From contig CANHTV010000106.1 of NCBI GenBank assembly GCA_947463285.1, positions 1 to 9,779 on the forward strand: DNA of 9,779 bases. The letters run 5' to 3'. The notes under the pieces were generated by a model. The model was not told the DNA's origin. It saw only the letters and a list, made by a program, of their open reading frames with translations, and ran no database searches. The stretch is from Verrucomicrobiaceae bacterium. Lineage in GTDB: Bacteria > Verrucomicrobiota > Verrucomicrobiia > Verrucomicrobiales > Verrucomicrobiaceae. The position numbers were made by a program, and so were the translations under genes. Positions within the stretch are counted from its first letter, which is position 1, and each line of letters starts with the position of its first letter. Below are positions 1 to 7,787 of this stretch, piece by piece.

Positions 1-1166
1 CGCTTAAGAGGGGGTACGGGAGGCGGCGCACCCAGCCAGCGCTTCAAATCACCCGCTTCACCAGCGAACCAGGCACGCCACTCACGCGAGGCCTGAGATC
101 TGTTCAATGGCAGCGGCAGAACCTGGGCATCATCGTTATCACCAAAATCCCAATCTCCAGATGGTGAGCATTGCCATTTGAAGAAATGAGCCGCAGCGCT
201 GAGACGATCATAAGCATCACCAGCCTTGCAGCCCACGGCACGCACTGCATGCCAGGCCAGCTCAAAGGCGAACAAATGATAATGCAACGCCTGCTCATTC
301 GTGCCACCGTCAGGAGAAAACTGCCGCACAACCTCAGCACTCAGGGCTTCCCAGACTAGCTCCACCGTGCAGACGGCTTTCTCCAAGGCTGGCCAGCGTG
401 AACCTGCCACCACGAGTGCCGCAAGCTCACCTAACAAATGGTTGTTAGCCGAAGAACCTGCTGATTTGTAACGCCAGATCCACGCGGCGTGGACTGGGAC
501 CACTCGTTTTGCCAAAGAAGACTGGGCATCTCGGATGACACGTTGGTTTTTCCCATGTTCCGCAGCCTGCACCAGCGCATCGAACCAAGTGAAATTCAGC
601 AAACGCAACGCCACCTCCAGCGGGCTGGTCCAGTTGATGCCCAAACCGGGGGGATTTCTATCACACCAATCTTCGATCCAGAGTTGCGCTGTGCGAATGG
701 TCTCCAAGTCATCATTGAGCCAGCCATGCATGGCAAGACGTGTCATCTCTGCCCAGCGATTGATTTCCCAAATGCTGCGCGCGTCTCCACCATCAGGCAG
801 TTCACGATGATTCAAGCTGCGCGCTGGTCGATCTGGATCGATGACCACACCGCTGGCCGGATCACGGTGCCAGCAAGGCGGTGCACCGACATTGACATCC
901 CGCCAGCCAAAAATCTGCCAATCTCCGCGAAGCAGACGTCGAGCATCAGTTGCCAGCTGAGAGCGTGTGCTCTCAGGGAAAACTGATTTTGCCGGTAGGC
1001 GTGGGACATTCACATTCACTTCCAGGTGATCCAGCGGAGGCAGCCCCTCCAAGAAGCCGCCCTCGATCCAGTTGCGGCAGCGTGCGCCCAAACGATGGCA
1101 TACCTCCACCGGGCTCATGGCACTGAGGCGGTGGCAATACCAAGATATTCTCTGACCCAGACGCAT
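1..1166 (-). CDS. Heparinase II/III-family protein (polysaccharide lyase-like), N-terminal part, cut by the left edge
   Basis: The first 388 codons read without a stop and run off the window. The reading starts WYCHRLSAMSPVEVCHRL (residues 9-26), the usual opening of heparinase II/III-like proteins in polysaccharide clusters. Further family landmarks are SIWEINRW in the first third, NPPGLGINWTSPLEVALR in the middle, SANNHLLGE with Asn242-His243, and DGGTNEQALHYHLF with Tyr296. In the family the Asn/His and Tyr of these blocks line the lyase active site in the alpha/alpha-toroid. The C-terminal beta-sandwich lies outside the window. The start is the first ATG after an in-frame TGA at 1202-1200; no Shine-Dalgarno is visible. 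It begins about 45 bases after the oxidoreductase stop, so it is probably the fifth gene of the operon. No signal peptide is seen, which is common in this subgroup. It likely cleaves or edits a uronate-containing polymer made by the cluster; substrate unknown. Confidence 0.88.
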   Translation of the reverse strand, partial: MRLGQRISWYCHRLSAMSPVEVCHRLGARCRNWIEGGFLEGLPPLDHLEVNVNVPRLPAKSVFPESTRSQLATDARRLLRGDWQIFGWRDVNVGAPPCWHRDPASGVVIDPDRPARSLNHRELPDGGDARSIWEINRWAEMTRLAMHGWLNDDLETIRTAQLWIEDWCDRNPPGLGINWTSPLEVALRLLNFTWFDALVQAAEHGKNQRVIRDAQSSLAKRVVPVHAAWIWRYKSAGSSANNHLLGELAALVVAGSRWPALEKAVCTVELVWEALSAEVVRQFSPDGGTNEQALHYHLFAFELAWHAVRAVGCKAGDAYDRLSAAAHFFKWQCSPSGDWDFGDNDDAQVLPLPLNRSQASREWRAWFAGEAGDLKRWLGAPPPVPPLK

Positions 1167-1211
1167 TTTTCGTTTTTTGACCCGCTGACACTGCCCAGTT
1201 CAAGAGTAGAA

Positions 1212-3344
1212 TCAAACACTCACCACAGCACCGGAGCGGATGCTCTCCAAGGCTGCAAAAGTCAGCTTCATGCTTTGTCGTATTTCAGGGTAGGCCATTG
1301 GATGTGTCAGCCTGCCCCCCAGGAATCCAAGCCAGGCCGACATTTCCTCTGCATGACCTTTTCCTTGAAACTTGATATCCTTACGCTTGCGCCCGCAATG
1401 AAGCGCCAAGCTTTGAAAGTTTTCACATTCTGCCACCAAGCCTGGAGCGAAAAGCCGAAACGTCTCTTTTGGAAATGTTTGATCACCCGCCGCTGAATAA
1501 ATGATCTGCGCAGATGATCCCCCGCTGAACTCAATCTGCGCTGTGATGGAATCTGGAAAATCCTGACGTCCGACACACTGAGCTGTTACGCGCAGAGGCG
1601 AACCTAACAAAAAGCAGGCATAGTCAAAAAAATGCACCGCCTCTCCCAACACACGACCACCGCTCTCATCCAGCCGTGCATACCAGTGATCTGGAGCAAG
1701 AGCACCGGCAAAAACATGATAGGCCAGCACCTTGGGGCCTGAAATGGCAGCCAGCACTTTTTGTAGATGCGCCGATGCCGGTGCAAAACGACGATTAAAA
1801 CCCACCATCACGCTGCCTTTGGAGTTCATCACCGCTTGATCAATGGCTTCAAGTTCGTCCTGCGTGAGACAGAGCGGTTTTTCGACAAAGACATGCTTTG
1901 CCGTCTGCAATCCACGCAAGACTAAGGGGGCATGAAGATGATGACGGGTGCCGATCAGGAGCGCGTCTCCAGGCTTCGCAAACACAGTCTCGACCTCCGT
2001 ATCAGCCTTTTCAAAACCAAACTTTTCTTTCGCATGCCGGGCACTGAGCCCAGTGCCATTAATAATGCCACGCAGACGGATCTGGCCGCGCAGATGAGGC
2101 AGCAACATCGTGCGGACAAAATTGCCAGCGCCAATGACATCCAGGCTCTGACATGGTGAGGCAAAGGTCTGACTTGGGGAAGGCTCCAAGACTAACTTCG
2201 CAGGCTCATCCAGACGCTCAGCCATCACAGGGCCTGACTCAGGGTAGTCGATCACGACGCCGATTTCATGATCCAGCTGATCATAAACCGATATGACACG
2301 ATCAAAGCCAACTCGGCGTGTCGTCAGTGGTCCCAGATCCAACTGTCCTGTTTTCATCAAGTGCAAACAGGCTTCGAAGTGCCTGTTTTCGGTCCATCGC
2401 ACATGGCCTATGGGGTAGTCTTTGCCGCCCCACTCATAGTCAGGATCATAGCGCCCGGCTCCATAACTGCGACTGTAACGCACCTGGATGTCCTTGATGT
2501 AAGCGGTCTTCCACGCCAGCTCGACATCATACATCCCTACAATGACTAATACACCACGATCACGGAGACACTGGATCGCCACATCTGCGATCGAACGATC
2601 CTTTCCACCGACGCAGATCAGGACCGCATCGACTCCCTGCCCTTGGGTCCAAGACTGAACCTCATCTTCGAGATTGGACTTCTTAGGATTCACGGCGCAC
2701 TCCGCTCCGGTCGCCAGAGACAGAGCAAGACGCTCATCCATCAGATCTGTGACCATGACGCGCACACCAGCAGTCTTCAAAAGCTGATTTGCCAAAAGTC
2801 CCACCAACCCCTGCCCCATGATCAGGACGCGCTCACCAAGCCGAGCACCAGATTGACGCACTGCCTCCATCGAGATCGAGGCCAGTGTGGTGTAGGCGGC
2901 CTGCCAAGCTTCCACGCCTTCAGGAATCGGCGCAGCCAGCAAATCCGGCACACCAATCATCTCCGCATGAAAAGCACACTCTGCACCGCCACAGGCGACC
3001 CGATCTCCAACACGGAAACGAGTATTCGCAGGATCAACAGCCACCACGACGCCCGCAGCCGAGTAACCGAGCGGTGAAGGCGACTCCAGGCGATTTCGAA
3101 CTTTATCCATCGCAGAGCGCCAGCCCAAGGTGCGCGCCGTATCGAGCACCTTGCGCACCTGATCAGGCCTGGCTCGAGCCTTTTGCAGCAGAGACATCCT
3201 TGCCTGCTCCACCTTCATTTTTTCCGTCCCCGGAGAAATCACCGAGCACAGGTTGCGGACCAAAATCCCACCAAGAGGAGGCAACGGCGCAGGCACCTCT
3301 TGGAGTTCAAGGCGACCATCCTGATATTGGGCGAGTTGGAGCAT
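1212..3344 (-). CDS. Bi-domain oxidoreductase (MDR alcohol-dehydrogenase-like plus Gfo/Idh/MocA)
   Basis: A 710-residue protein with two NAD(P)-binding halves. Residues 1 to about 365 are a medium-chain dehydrogenase: ISPGTEK at 36-42, PLGYSAAGVV at 91-100, and the Rossmann motif GQGLVG at 177-182. Residues about 400-710 are a Gfo/Idh/MocA domain: DVIGAGNFV at 402-410, the EKP signature at 488-490 (Lys489), and GEAVHFFD with His571 and Asp574 as likely catalytic residues. This architecture is a known family in polysaccharide loci, often beside heparinase-like genes, and presumably oxidises or reduces a nucleotide sugar or sugar on the polymer; the exact reaction is not established. The GHE zinc motif of classic alcohol dehydrogenases is replaced by GYS at 93-95 and there is no four-cysteine zinc lobe, so the first half is probably not a canonical zinc enzyme. 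It starts 15 bases after the glycosyltransferase stop, without a clear ribosome binding site. Confidence 0.92.
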   Translation of the reverse strand: MLQLAQYQDGRLELQEVPAPLPPLGGILVRNLCSVISPGTEKMKVEQARMSLLQKARARPDQVRKVLDTARTLGWRSAMDKVRNRLESPSPLGYSAAGVVVAVDPANTRFRVGDRVACGGAECAFHAEMIGVPDLLAAPIPEGVEAWQAAYTTLASISMEAVRQSGARLGERVLIMGQGLVGLLANQLLKTAGVRVMVTDLMDERLALSLATGAECAVNPKKSNLEDEVQSWTQGQGVDAVLICVGGKDRSIADVAIQCLRDRGVLVIVGMYDVELAWKTAYIKDIQVRYSRSYGAGRYDPDYEWGGKDYPIGHVRWTENRHFEACLHLMKTGQLDLGPLTTRRVGFDRVISVYDQLDHEIGVVIDYPESGPVMAERLDEPAKLVLEPSPSQTFASPCQSLDVIGAGNFVRTMLLPHLRGQIRLRGIINGTGLSARHAKEKFGFEKADTEVETVFAKPGDALLIGTRHHLHAPLVLRGLQTAKHVFVEKPLCLTQDELEAIDQAVMNSKGSVMVGFNRRFAPASAHLQKVLAAISGPKVLAYHVFAGALAPDHWYARLDESGGRVLGEAVHFFDYACFLLGSPLRVTAQCVGRQDFPDSITAQIEFSGGSSAQIIYSAAGDQTFPKETFRLFAPGLVAECENFQSLALHCGRKRKDIKFQGKGHAEEMSAWLGFLGGRLTHPMAYPEIRQSMKLTFAALESIRSGAVVSV

Positions 3345-3359
3345 GATCTAGGGAATTAA

Positions 3360-4556
3360 CTAAGATTGAAGAGCTGCCTGCAAAATCTCATCAAAGCCCT
3401 TGAGCCACTTCTGAAGACTTGCTTCACGCAGCAGCCAGTCACGGCCACACTCACCCATTTGCTGTCGTTCCTCTGAAGACATTTTTTCCATTGTCAAAAC
3501 ATCCGCCACAAGCGCTGACACCTTTCCTGGAGTGTGTAATAGACCGGTCTTGCCCTGCTGCACCGTTTCAGTCAAACCGCCGGCACGAGCTGCCAGGACA
3601 GGCTTGCCGTAATCATAGGCTTCATAAGTGATCAACCCCAATGGCTCCCACCAAACCGAGGGTGCAACAAGCGCTCGGCAAGTTCGCAGTTCCTCACTTT
3701 TTTGCAAACCACTGATCTGTCCAAGATAATGAATGGAATCATTACAAGCAGCTGCATTCCTCACCTGCCTCTCCAGCACTCCACTTCCTGCGACATGCAA
3801 AGGCGGCGTTCGATTTCCCAGGTGTTTTTTGAGTTCATGCCAGGATTGCAGCATGGGCTCGATCCCCTTTTCTGGGATGAGTCTGCCGAGAAAAAGATAA
3901 TGTCCGGCGTCTTCATGACTGGGTTTCTCCGGCATCGCTTCCCAGGCATGACGCAGCACATGCATTCGATCTCTTCGAATGACACCAGCGCTGGTCAGCT
4001 GCTCAGCCATAAAGTTTGAAATGGCCACCCAAGCTTTCACACTCTCCAACCATCCACTGCGATGAAGCGACTTCAGCATCATGGCGCAAAGAGCACTTTT
4101 CAAACGGCCCTGCCATACACCAGCAACGACTTCCCCCAGGTAATCACCTCGTAAAGGCGCCGTCTCTACGCGGCCATTGTAGTAGAGAGAGGCACCCACG
4201 GAGAAGGGTCTGAAGTTATGCAGATACTGAATTACGGGAATCCTCTGACGCAGCGCGGTGCGATAGAGGGAGGGAGAGCCAACCGGATAGATATTGTGAA
4301 ACAAAGCCACCTTAGCCTCAGTCTGACTTAAACTTTCTTCGAAGCTGTGTGCTGATTCAGGATTATAAAAAAAGCGCATCGCTTGGCTAATCGCATTGGG
4401 TGCCGAAGGCCCAGACCAGTCAGCACTCGAGAAAAAGCACCGAGTGATGTCATAGGACTCTACAAGTTGCTTGTGAATCTTCTCAACCGCCAATTCCTCA
4501 CCACCCGTTTGAAGGTAGCGATTAAAAACATGCAGGATCGGGGGGCTAGCACTCAT
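3360..4556 (-). CDS. Glycosyltransferase, GT-B fold, GT4-like
   Basis: A 398-residue protein of normal length for a GT-B retaining glycosyltransferase. The N-terminal half opens with HVFNRYLQTGGEE (9-21), the glycine-rich acceptor-side loop of GT4 enzymes. The C-terminal half has FLGRLIPEKG (222-231) and the EX7E motif, Glu304 and Glu312 in EPLGLITYE, followed by AARAGGLTE (322-330), which together bind the nucleotide-sugar donor. No membrane segment or signal peptide is evident, so it is probably cytoplasmic and acts on a lipid-linked intermediate at the inner membrane. The ATG overlaps the end of the upstream fusion gene by 11 bases, so the two are probably translationally coupled; no Shine-Dalgarno is visible. 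Donor sugar and linkage cannot be read from the sequence. Confidence 0.93.
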   Translation of the reverse strand: MSASPPILHVFNRYLQTGGEELAVEKIHKQLVESYDITRCFFSSADWSGPSAPNAISQAMRFFYNPESAHSFEESLSQTEAKVALFHNIYPVGSPSLYRTALRQRIPVIQYLHNFRPFSVGASLYYNGRVETAPLRGDYLGEVVAGVWQGRLKSALCAMMLKSLHRSGWLESVKAWVAISNFMAEQLTSAGVIRRDRMHVLRHAWEAMPEKPSHEDAGHYLFLGRLIPEKGIEPMLQSWHELKKHLGNRTPPLHVAGSGVLERQVRNAAACNDSIHYLGQISGLQKSEELRTCRALVAPSVWWEPLGLITYEAYDYGKPVLAARAGGLTETVQQGKTGLLHTPGKVSALVADVLTMEKMSSEERQQMGECGRDWLLREASLQKWLKGFDEILQAALQS

Positions 4557-6936
4557 GCTGGGAGAAAACGTCCTGCATCACATTCATAACATGATTCATC
4601 GTAACCACTCCACCTACGGTGATTCTCAAAGCTCCTGGCAGCTGTGCTGAACGATCTCGGATCAGCACACCACGCTCTCTGAGGTGCGTTTCAGTGCTCG
4701 TAGCGTCCTGAGGATAAAACAAAACAAAATTTCCTGCCGACTCATGACAACGCACTTTTTGTTCGCGGAAAAAATCAATCAAACGAGACCGCTGCTGCTT
4801 GACTTCGTCGATGTGCTTCAGGGTATCGGGCCACTCTTCCAAGGCAGTCAACGCAGCAACTTGGGCAAAGGTTGTCAGATGCTTCGGATTGGCGACGCGC
4901 TTGAGCGTTTCGATGATCGCGCCTTCAGCGATCAAATGACCCACTCTCAGACCAGCAAGGCCAAAGGCTTTCGAAAATGTCCTCACGATCACCAAGTTCG
5001 CGTGCTGCGAGATCAGAGGCACCACATCCTGCGGACCAAATTCGGCATAGGCTTCATCGACGACAACAAGTGCGGACACTCTTGCCGCCGCCTGACAAAT
5101 GGCAACTATTGCCTCGCGATCTAAATGATAACCGATAGGATTGTTGGGATTCGTGAGGTAAATCAGTCGCGGCAAATCATGCTGAATCCGCTGCAAAAAA
5201 ACCTCCAAAGGGAAATCGCCCTCGCCCATGAAATCGAAGGCTTGGCAGTTGCCACCGCGTTGTTCAGCCACGGCTCTAAAGTTATCATAACCAGGCGTCA
5301 CCAACAGCACCTTATCACCGGTATTGACGTAACACTGCACCAAATACGCCAACGCCATGTCTGAGCCATGAGTCGCCAAAACCTGACCAACCTCGATGCC
5401 ATGATGTCTAGCCAAAGCCTCATGCAGAGCAGCAGGCTGTGCCTCAGGATACCAAATGATCGAGCATGGATCGCTGATCAGTTGCGCCAACCTTTCACGC
5501 ACTCGACTCGAAGGCAGTTCATCAGCTTCATTCCAATCAAGTTTCAAAACCGATTCCCCAGAACGATGCCGAGCCCAGGCTGCTTGTGAAGCGATGACAT
5601 ATTCCTGGCGCTCCTCGACCGCCTTGTTGGCGAGACGCCGCAAAACCACCGGAGTCTTTCCTTCGCGGCTCGATTCAAATCTTTGATTGATGCGATATTC
5701 GACGCTTAGCTCAGGGCCAAAGCGTGAACGCAGCTCATCCCTCACCGCCCGATAACCCGCACTGGATTCAAAAGCTGAAGCTGTGGTTTCAATGTTCACG
5801 ACAATGTCCGAGGTGCCGTACTGAACGATCTGAAACCTCACCACCCCTGGTGCCGAGCGGAACACGGAATAGAAATTCACGGAAGGCAAACGGCGACCAT
5901 CAGGCGTGATGATGATGTCATCCTTCCGCCCCTGAACCCGCGCCAAACGTCGAGGGAAAAACGTCTCTGGCTCACTGGCATGGCGAGTCACGACATCACC
6001 TGTATCATAGCGAATGAAAGGCATGACGGGATTATGCAGACTGGTGGCCACGAGTTTGAAGTCACCTTCAGCCAGAGACTTGTCTGGGATCATTTCAGCA
6101 TGGCCATACTGCCAAACAATGTTCAGCCCATCATGCTCCAATCCCTCGTAAGCCACGAGTGTAGGCTCCGTCATGCCATACCAGTCGAACAGAATGCGAC
6201 CAAAGACGCGCTCAATGACATCACGCTCATGTTGGGTCATCGTTTCTGAAGCTGTGAAGACACCGCGCACACTCGGCAGACGTTGACCGGTGCGCTCAAG
6301 ATGCTCAGCAAGCACCATCAGCGACGAAGGATAGCTGCGGATGAATTTGGGCTGAAACTCGAGGATCGCCTTCATGTAGTCCACCGCATTGCGTGGCGAA
6401 AAATGATAGGCTGACATGAATAGCGTGTTTTGAGCTTTATCATGACGCCACAAAGGCTCTGCGTCAGACGACGGCACATAACTGCGCAAGGCCAAAAAGG
6501 GATCTCTGAAACGATAACCCGCCTGAGCCCACATCTGATACATGCAGGCATAATCCAGTGCGATGTAACCTTCGTTGAGTTTCATGCTCAATGGGCGGCC
6601 CGTTGTCCCGCTGGTGTCAGCAGTCGCGCTGAAAAAGCCGTAGCGTGCGTCGATCAAATCCGCCGCACGCTCACGAAGAATATCCTTGGTCAGCAAGGGC
6701 AGCTTTGGCAAAACTTCAGGTCCGCTGAAATCCGTGTGTGGATCAAATCCGCATTGCTTGAAGACCTCAGCGTAATAACGCGTGCCTTCATAAGCACGAA
6801 TCAGAGTCTTCTTTAGCTGCGCTTGAATCCAGGCCTGGCGCTCATCTTCAGAAAAGCGAGATGTGCGCTTTAAAAAAGTCTGACTGACCCACCAACCGTG
6901 GAGCTGAGCCAGCTTACGAATGGATTTTTTATGCAT
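4546..6936 (-). CDS. Fusion of CapK/PaaK-type adenylate-forming enzyme and HisC-like PLP aminotransferase
   Basis: A single uninterrupted 796-residue reading frame with two complete enzymes. Residues 1 to about 440 match phenylacetate-CoA-ligase/CapK proteins: ATP loop TSGTTGRP (108-115), YGMTE (253-257), RYDTGD (309-314), RVQGRKDD (333-340) and a late REGK with Lys427, so all core adenylation motifs look intact. Residues about 462-796 match histidinol-phosphate aminotransferase-like class I/II enzymes: WYPEAQ (495-500), NPNNP (596-600), VVVDEAY (624-630; Asp627 for the PLP nitrogen), TFSKAFGLAGLRVG with Lys656 as Schiff-base lysine and Arg664 as phosphate contact, and Arg771 for substrate carboxylate or phosphate. 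Each half has about its usual free-standing length, joined by a linker at about 440-460. It overlaps the PHP gene by 8 bases (ATGCATAA) and has GGAG 10 bases upstream. CapK proteins are frequent in polysaccharide loci; this fusion may make and activate an amino-containing substituent. That role is inference. Confidence 0.92.
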   Translation of the reverse strand: MHKKSIRKLAQLHGWWVSQTFLKRTSRFSEDERQAWIQAQLKKTLIRAYEGTRYYAEVFKQCGFDPHTDFSGPEVLPKLPLLTKDILRERAADLIDARYGFFSATADTSGTTGRPLSMKLNEGYIALDYACMYQMWAQAGYRFRDPFLALRSYVPSSDAEPLWRHDKAQNTLFMSAYHFSPRNAVDYMKAILEFQPKFIRSYPSSLMVLAEHLERTGQRLPSVRGVFTASETMTQHERDVIERVFGRILFDWYGMTEPTLVAYEGLEHDGLNIVWQYGHAEMIPDKSLAEGDFKLVATSLHNPVMPFIRYDTGDVVTRHASEPETFFPRRLARVQGRKDDIIITPDGRRLPSVNFYSVFRSAPGVVRFQIVQYGTSDIVVNIETTASAFESSAGYRAVRDELRSRFGPELSVEYRINQRFESSREGKTPVVLRRLANKAVEERQEYVIASQAAWARHRSGESVLKLDWNEADELPSSRVRERLAQLISDPCSIIWYPEAQPAALHEALARHHGIEVGQVLATHGSDMALAYLVQCYVNTGDKVLLVTPGYDNFRAVAEQRGGNCQAFDFMGEGDFPLEVFLQRIQHDLPRLIYLTNPNNPIGYHLDREAIVAICQAAARVSALVVVDEAYAEFGPQDVVPLISQHANLVIVRTFSKAFGLAGLRVGHLIAEGAIIETLKRVANPKHLTTFAQVAALTALEEWPDTLKHIDEVKQQRSRLIDFFREQKVRCHESAGNFVLFYPQDATSTETHLRERGVLIRDRSAQLPGALRITVGGVVTMNHVMNVMQDVFSQHEC

Positions 6937-7714
6937 GACGATAAATCTCCGTCAGCTCGTGAACACGTCCGCCATTCTTTTGATTCCAATAGAAGCGATA
7001 AAGCTTCTTGGCAGATGGGAGCAGGGGACGAGGAACTTTCAAAAAACGCTTCAGCGAGTAATAAGCTGGCGCATAGCGGCGCTCAGAAGCAGCCGCATCC
7101 TGATGCTTGGCCATGATGCGAAAGCTCGTCCTCTTCGTCAGCATCGCTCTCACAGAGGCCTCCACATCACCTGATGGCTGAATCTCATTCACGCACTGTC
7201 CGACATCCGCTTCATAGTGAGCATCGCTGCCGCCGAAGCAAGCCGAGACGTTTTCTTGAATCATGGCGCGGGCCTTGATGTTGTCAGCGAAGGCCCCCTT
7301 GGCGTTGTGATATTCAAAAGCATCCGCCAGATGAAGGTTCTCCAGTCCCACCCCGCGATGACCCAGCAGACCATCCTTAGCCCTGAAAGGATGTGGAACG
7401 AGCACCAGACCACCCTGCTCATGAATCTCGGCCATCACCTCAGCAGTCGTCACAGCACTGAGATTGCCCTTCAAAAAAAGTCCAATGAGATGACAGCGAT
7501 TGTCCAAAGTTCGCTCTTCACCAATCACAATCTGCGTGGCAGAATTCTTCCGACGAAACCATCGCTGAAACTCAAAGGCACCCTCAGTGGTGTCGTGATC
7601 CGTGATGGCGATGACATCCAGTTTCTGCAAGGCAGCAGCTTTCAGCAAGCCGTCAGCAGTGATCATGCCGTCACTCGAAGCCACTGTGTGGCAGTGTAGT
7701 TCAGCTCTGATCAT
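6929..7714 (-). CDS. PHP-domain metal-dependent phosphoesterase
   Basis: A 261-residue protein beginning with the PHP signature HCHT (His7, His9). The other metal ligands are in order: Asp15, TDHD with His40, GEE with Glu66, His75, PHPF with His108, and GSDAH with Asp164 and His166. This set is the multi-metal site of the PHP superfamily, which includes histidinol phosphatase and TrpH-like 3',5'-nucleotide or RNA phosphoesterases. Residues 200-261 form a basic tail rich in Lys, Arg and Tyr with no recognised domain. The stop overlaps the ATG of the adenylase-aminotransferase fusion by 8 bases, so both are likely produced together. It is probably the first gene of the five-gene operon because hairpins lie just upstream. 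Start ATG is directly before the HxH signature, so no longer start is needed. A role in dephosphorylating an intermediate of polymer decoration is possible but unproven. Confidence 0.9.
   Translation of the reverse strand: MIRAELHCHTVASSDGMITADGLLKAAALQKLDVIAITDHDTTEGAFEFQRWFRRKNSATQIVIGEERTLDNRCHLIGLFLKGNLSAVTTAEVMAEIHEQGGLVLVPHPFRAKDGLLGHRGVGLENLHLADAFEYHNAKGAFADNIKARAMIQENVSACFGGSDAHYEADVGQCVNEIQPSGDVEASVRAMLTKRTSFRIMAKHQDAAASERRYAPAYYSLKRFLKVPRPLLPSAKKLYRFYWNQKNGGRVHELTEIYRHA
6947..6950 (-). promoter_or_regulatory. Ribosome binding site (GGAG) of the fusion gene
   Basis: GGAG reads on the minus strand 10 bases before the ATG at 6936. It lies inside the 3' end of the PHP gene. It is the only convincing Shine-Dalgarno-like site that I see among the starts in this window, and it supports the ATG at 6936 as the real start. 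Confidence 0.45.
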
Positions 7715-7720
7715 CTGATC

Positions 7721-7787
7721 AAAAAAGCCGCATGGCTGTCGTGTGATGCAGCATTACAAACCTACATGTGAAGCTTTAGCATCACAC
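7721..7787 (-). terminator. Candidate terminator: 9-bp inverted repeat followed by a short hairpin and T6
   Basis: GTGTGATGC (7741-7749) and GCATCACAC (7779-7787) are perfect inverted repeats separated by 29 bases. Just beyond, in the leftward direction, AGCC-ATGC-GGCT (7737-7726) forms a 4-bp stem followed by a run of T (7726-7721). Together they resemble an intrinsic terminator or attenuator between the decayed gene and the PHP operon. The long loop and short second stem make it a weak call. It could instead be a protein-binding operator upstream of the PHP gene. Confidence 0.4.

Noticed and set aside
489..986. Plus-strand open frame of 165 codons
   Set aside because: It is antisense to the heparinase-like gene, whose conserved blocks are unmistakable; no family features in the plus-strand translation.
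973..1215. Minus-strand 80-codon frame at the start of the heparinase region
   Set aside because: The heparinase frame starting at 1166 overlaps it and carries the conserved N-terminal motif, so this is an out-of-frame shadow.
1026..1496. Open frame of 156 codons on the plus strand over the heparinase/oxidoreductase junction
   Set aside because: It lies antisense to two well-supported genes, has no recognisable domain and its composition looks like a shadow frame.
4684..5124. Plus-strand open frame of 146 codons
   Set aside because: It is antisense to the aminotransferase domain, which holds all expected PLP motifs.
7217..7699. Plus-strand open frame of 160 codons
   Set aside because: It is antisense to the PHP gene with its full metal-ligand set; no domain in this translation.
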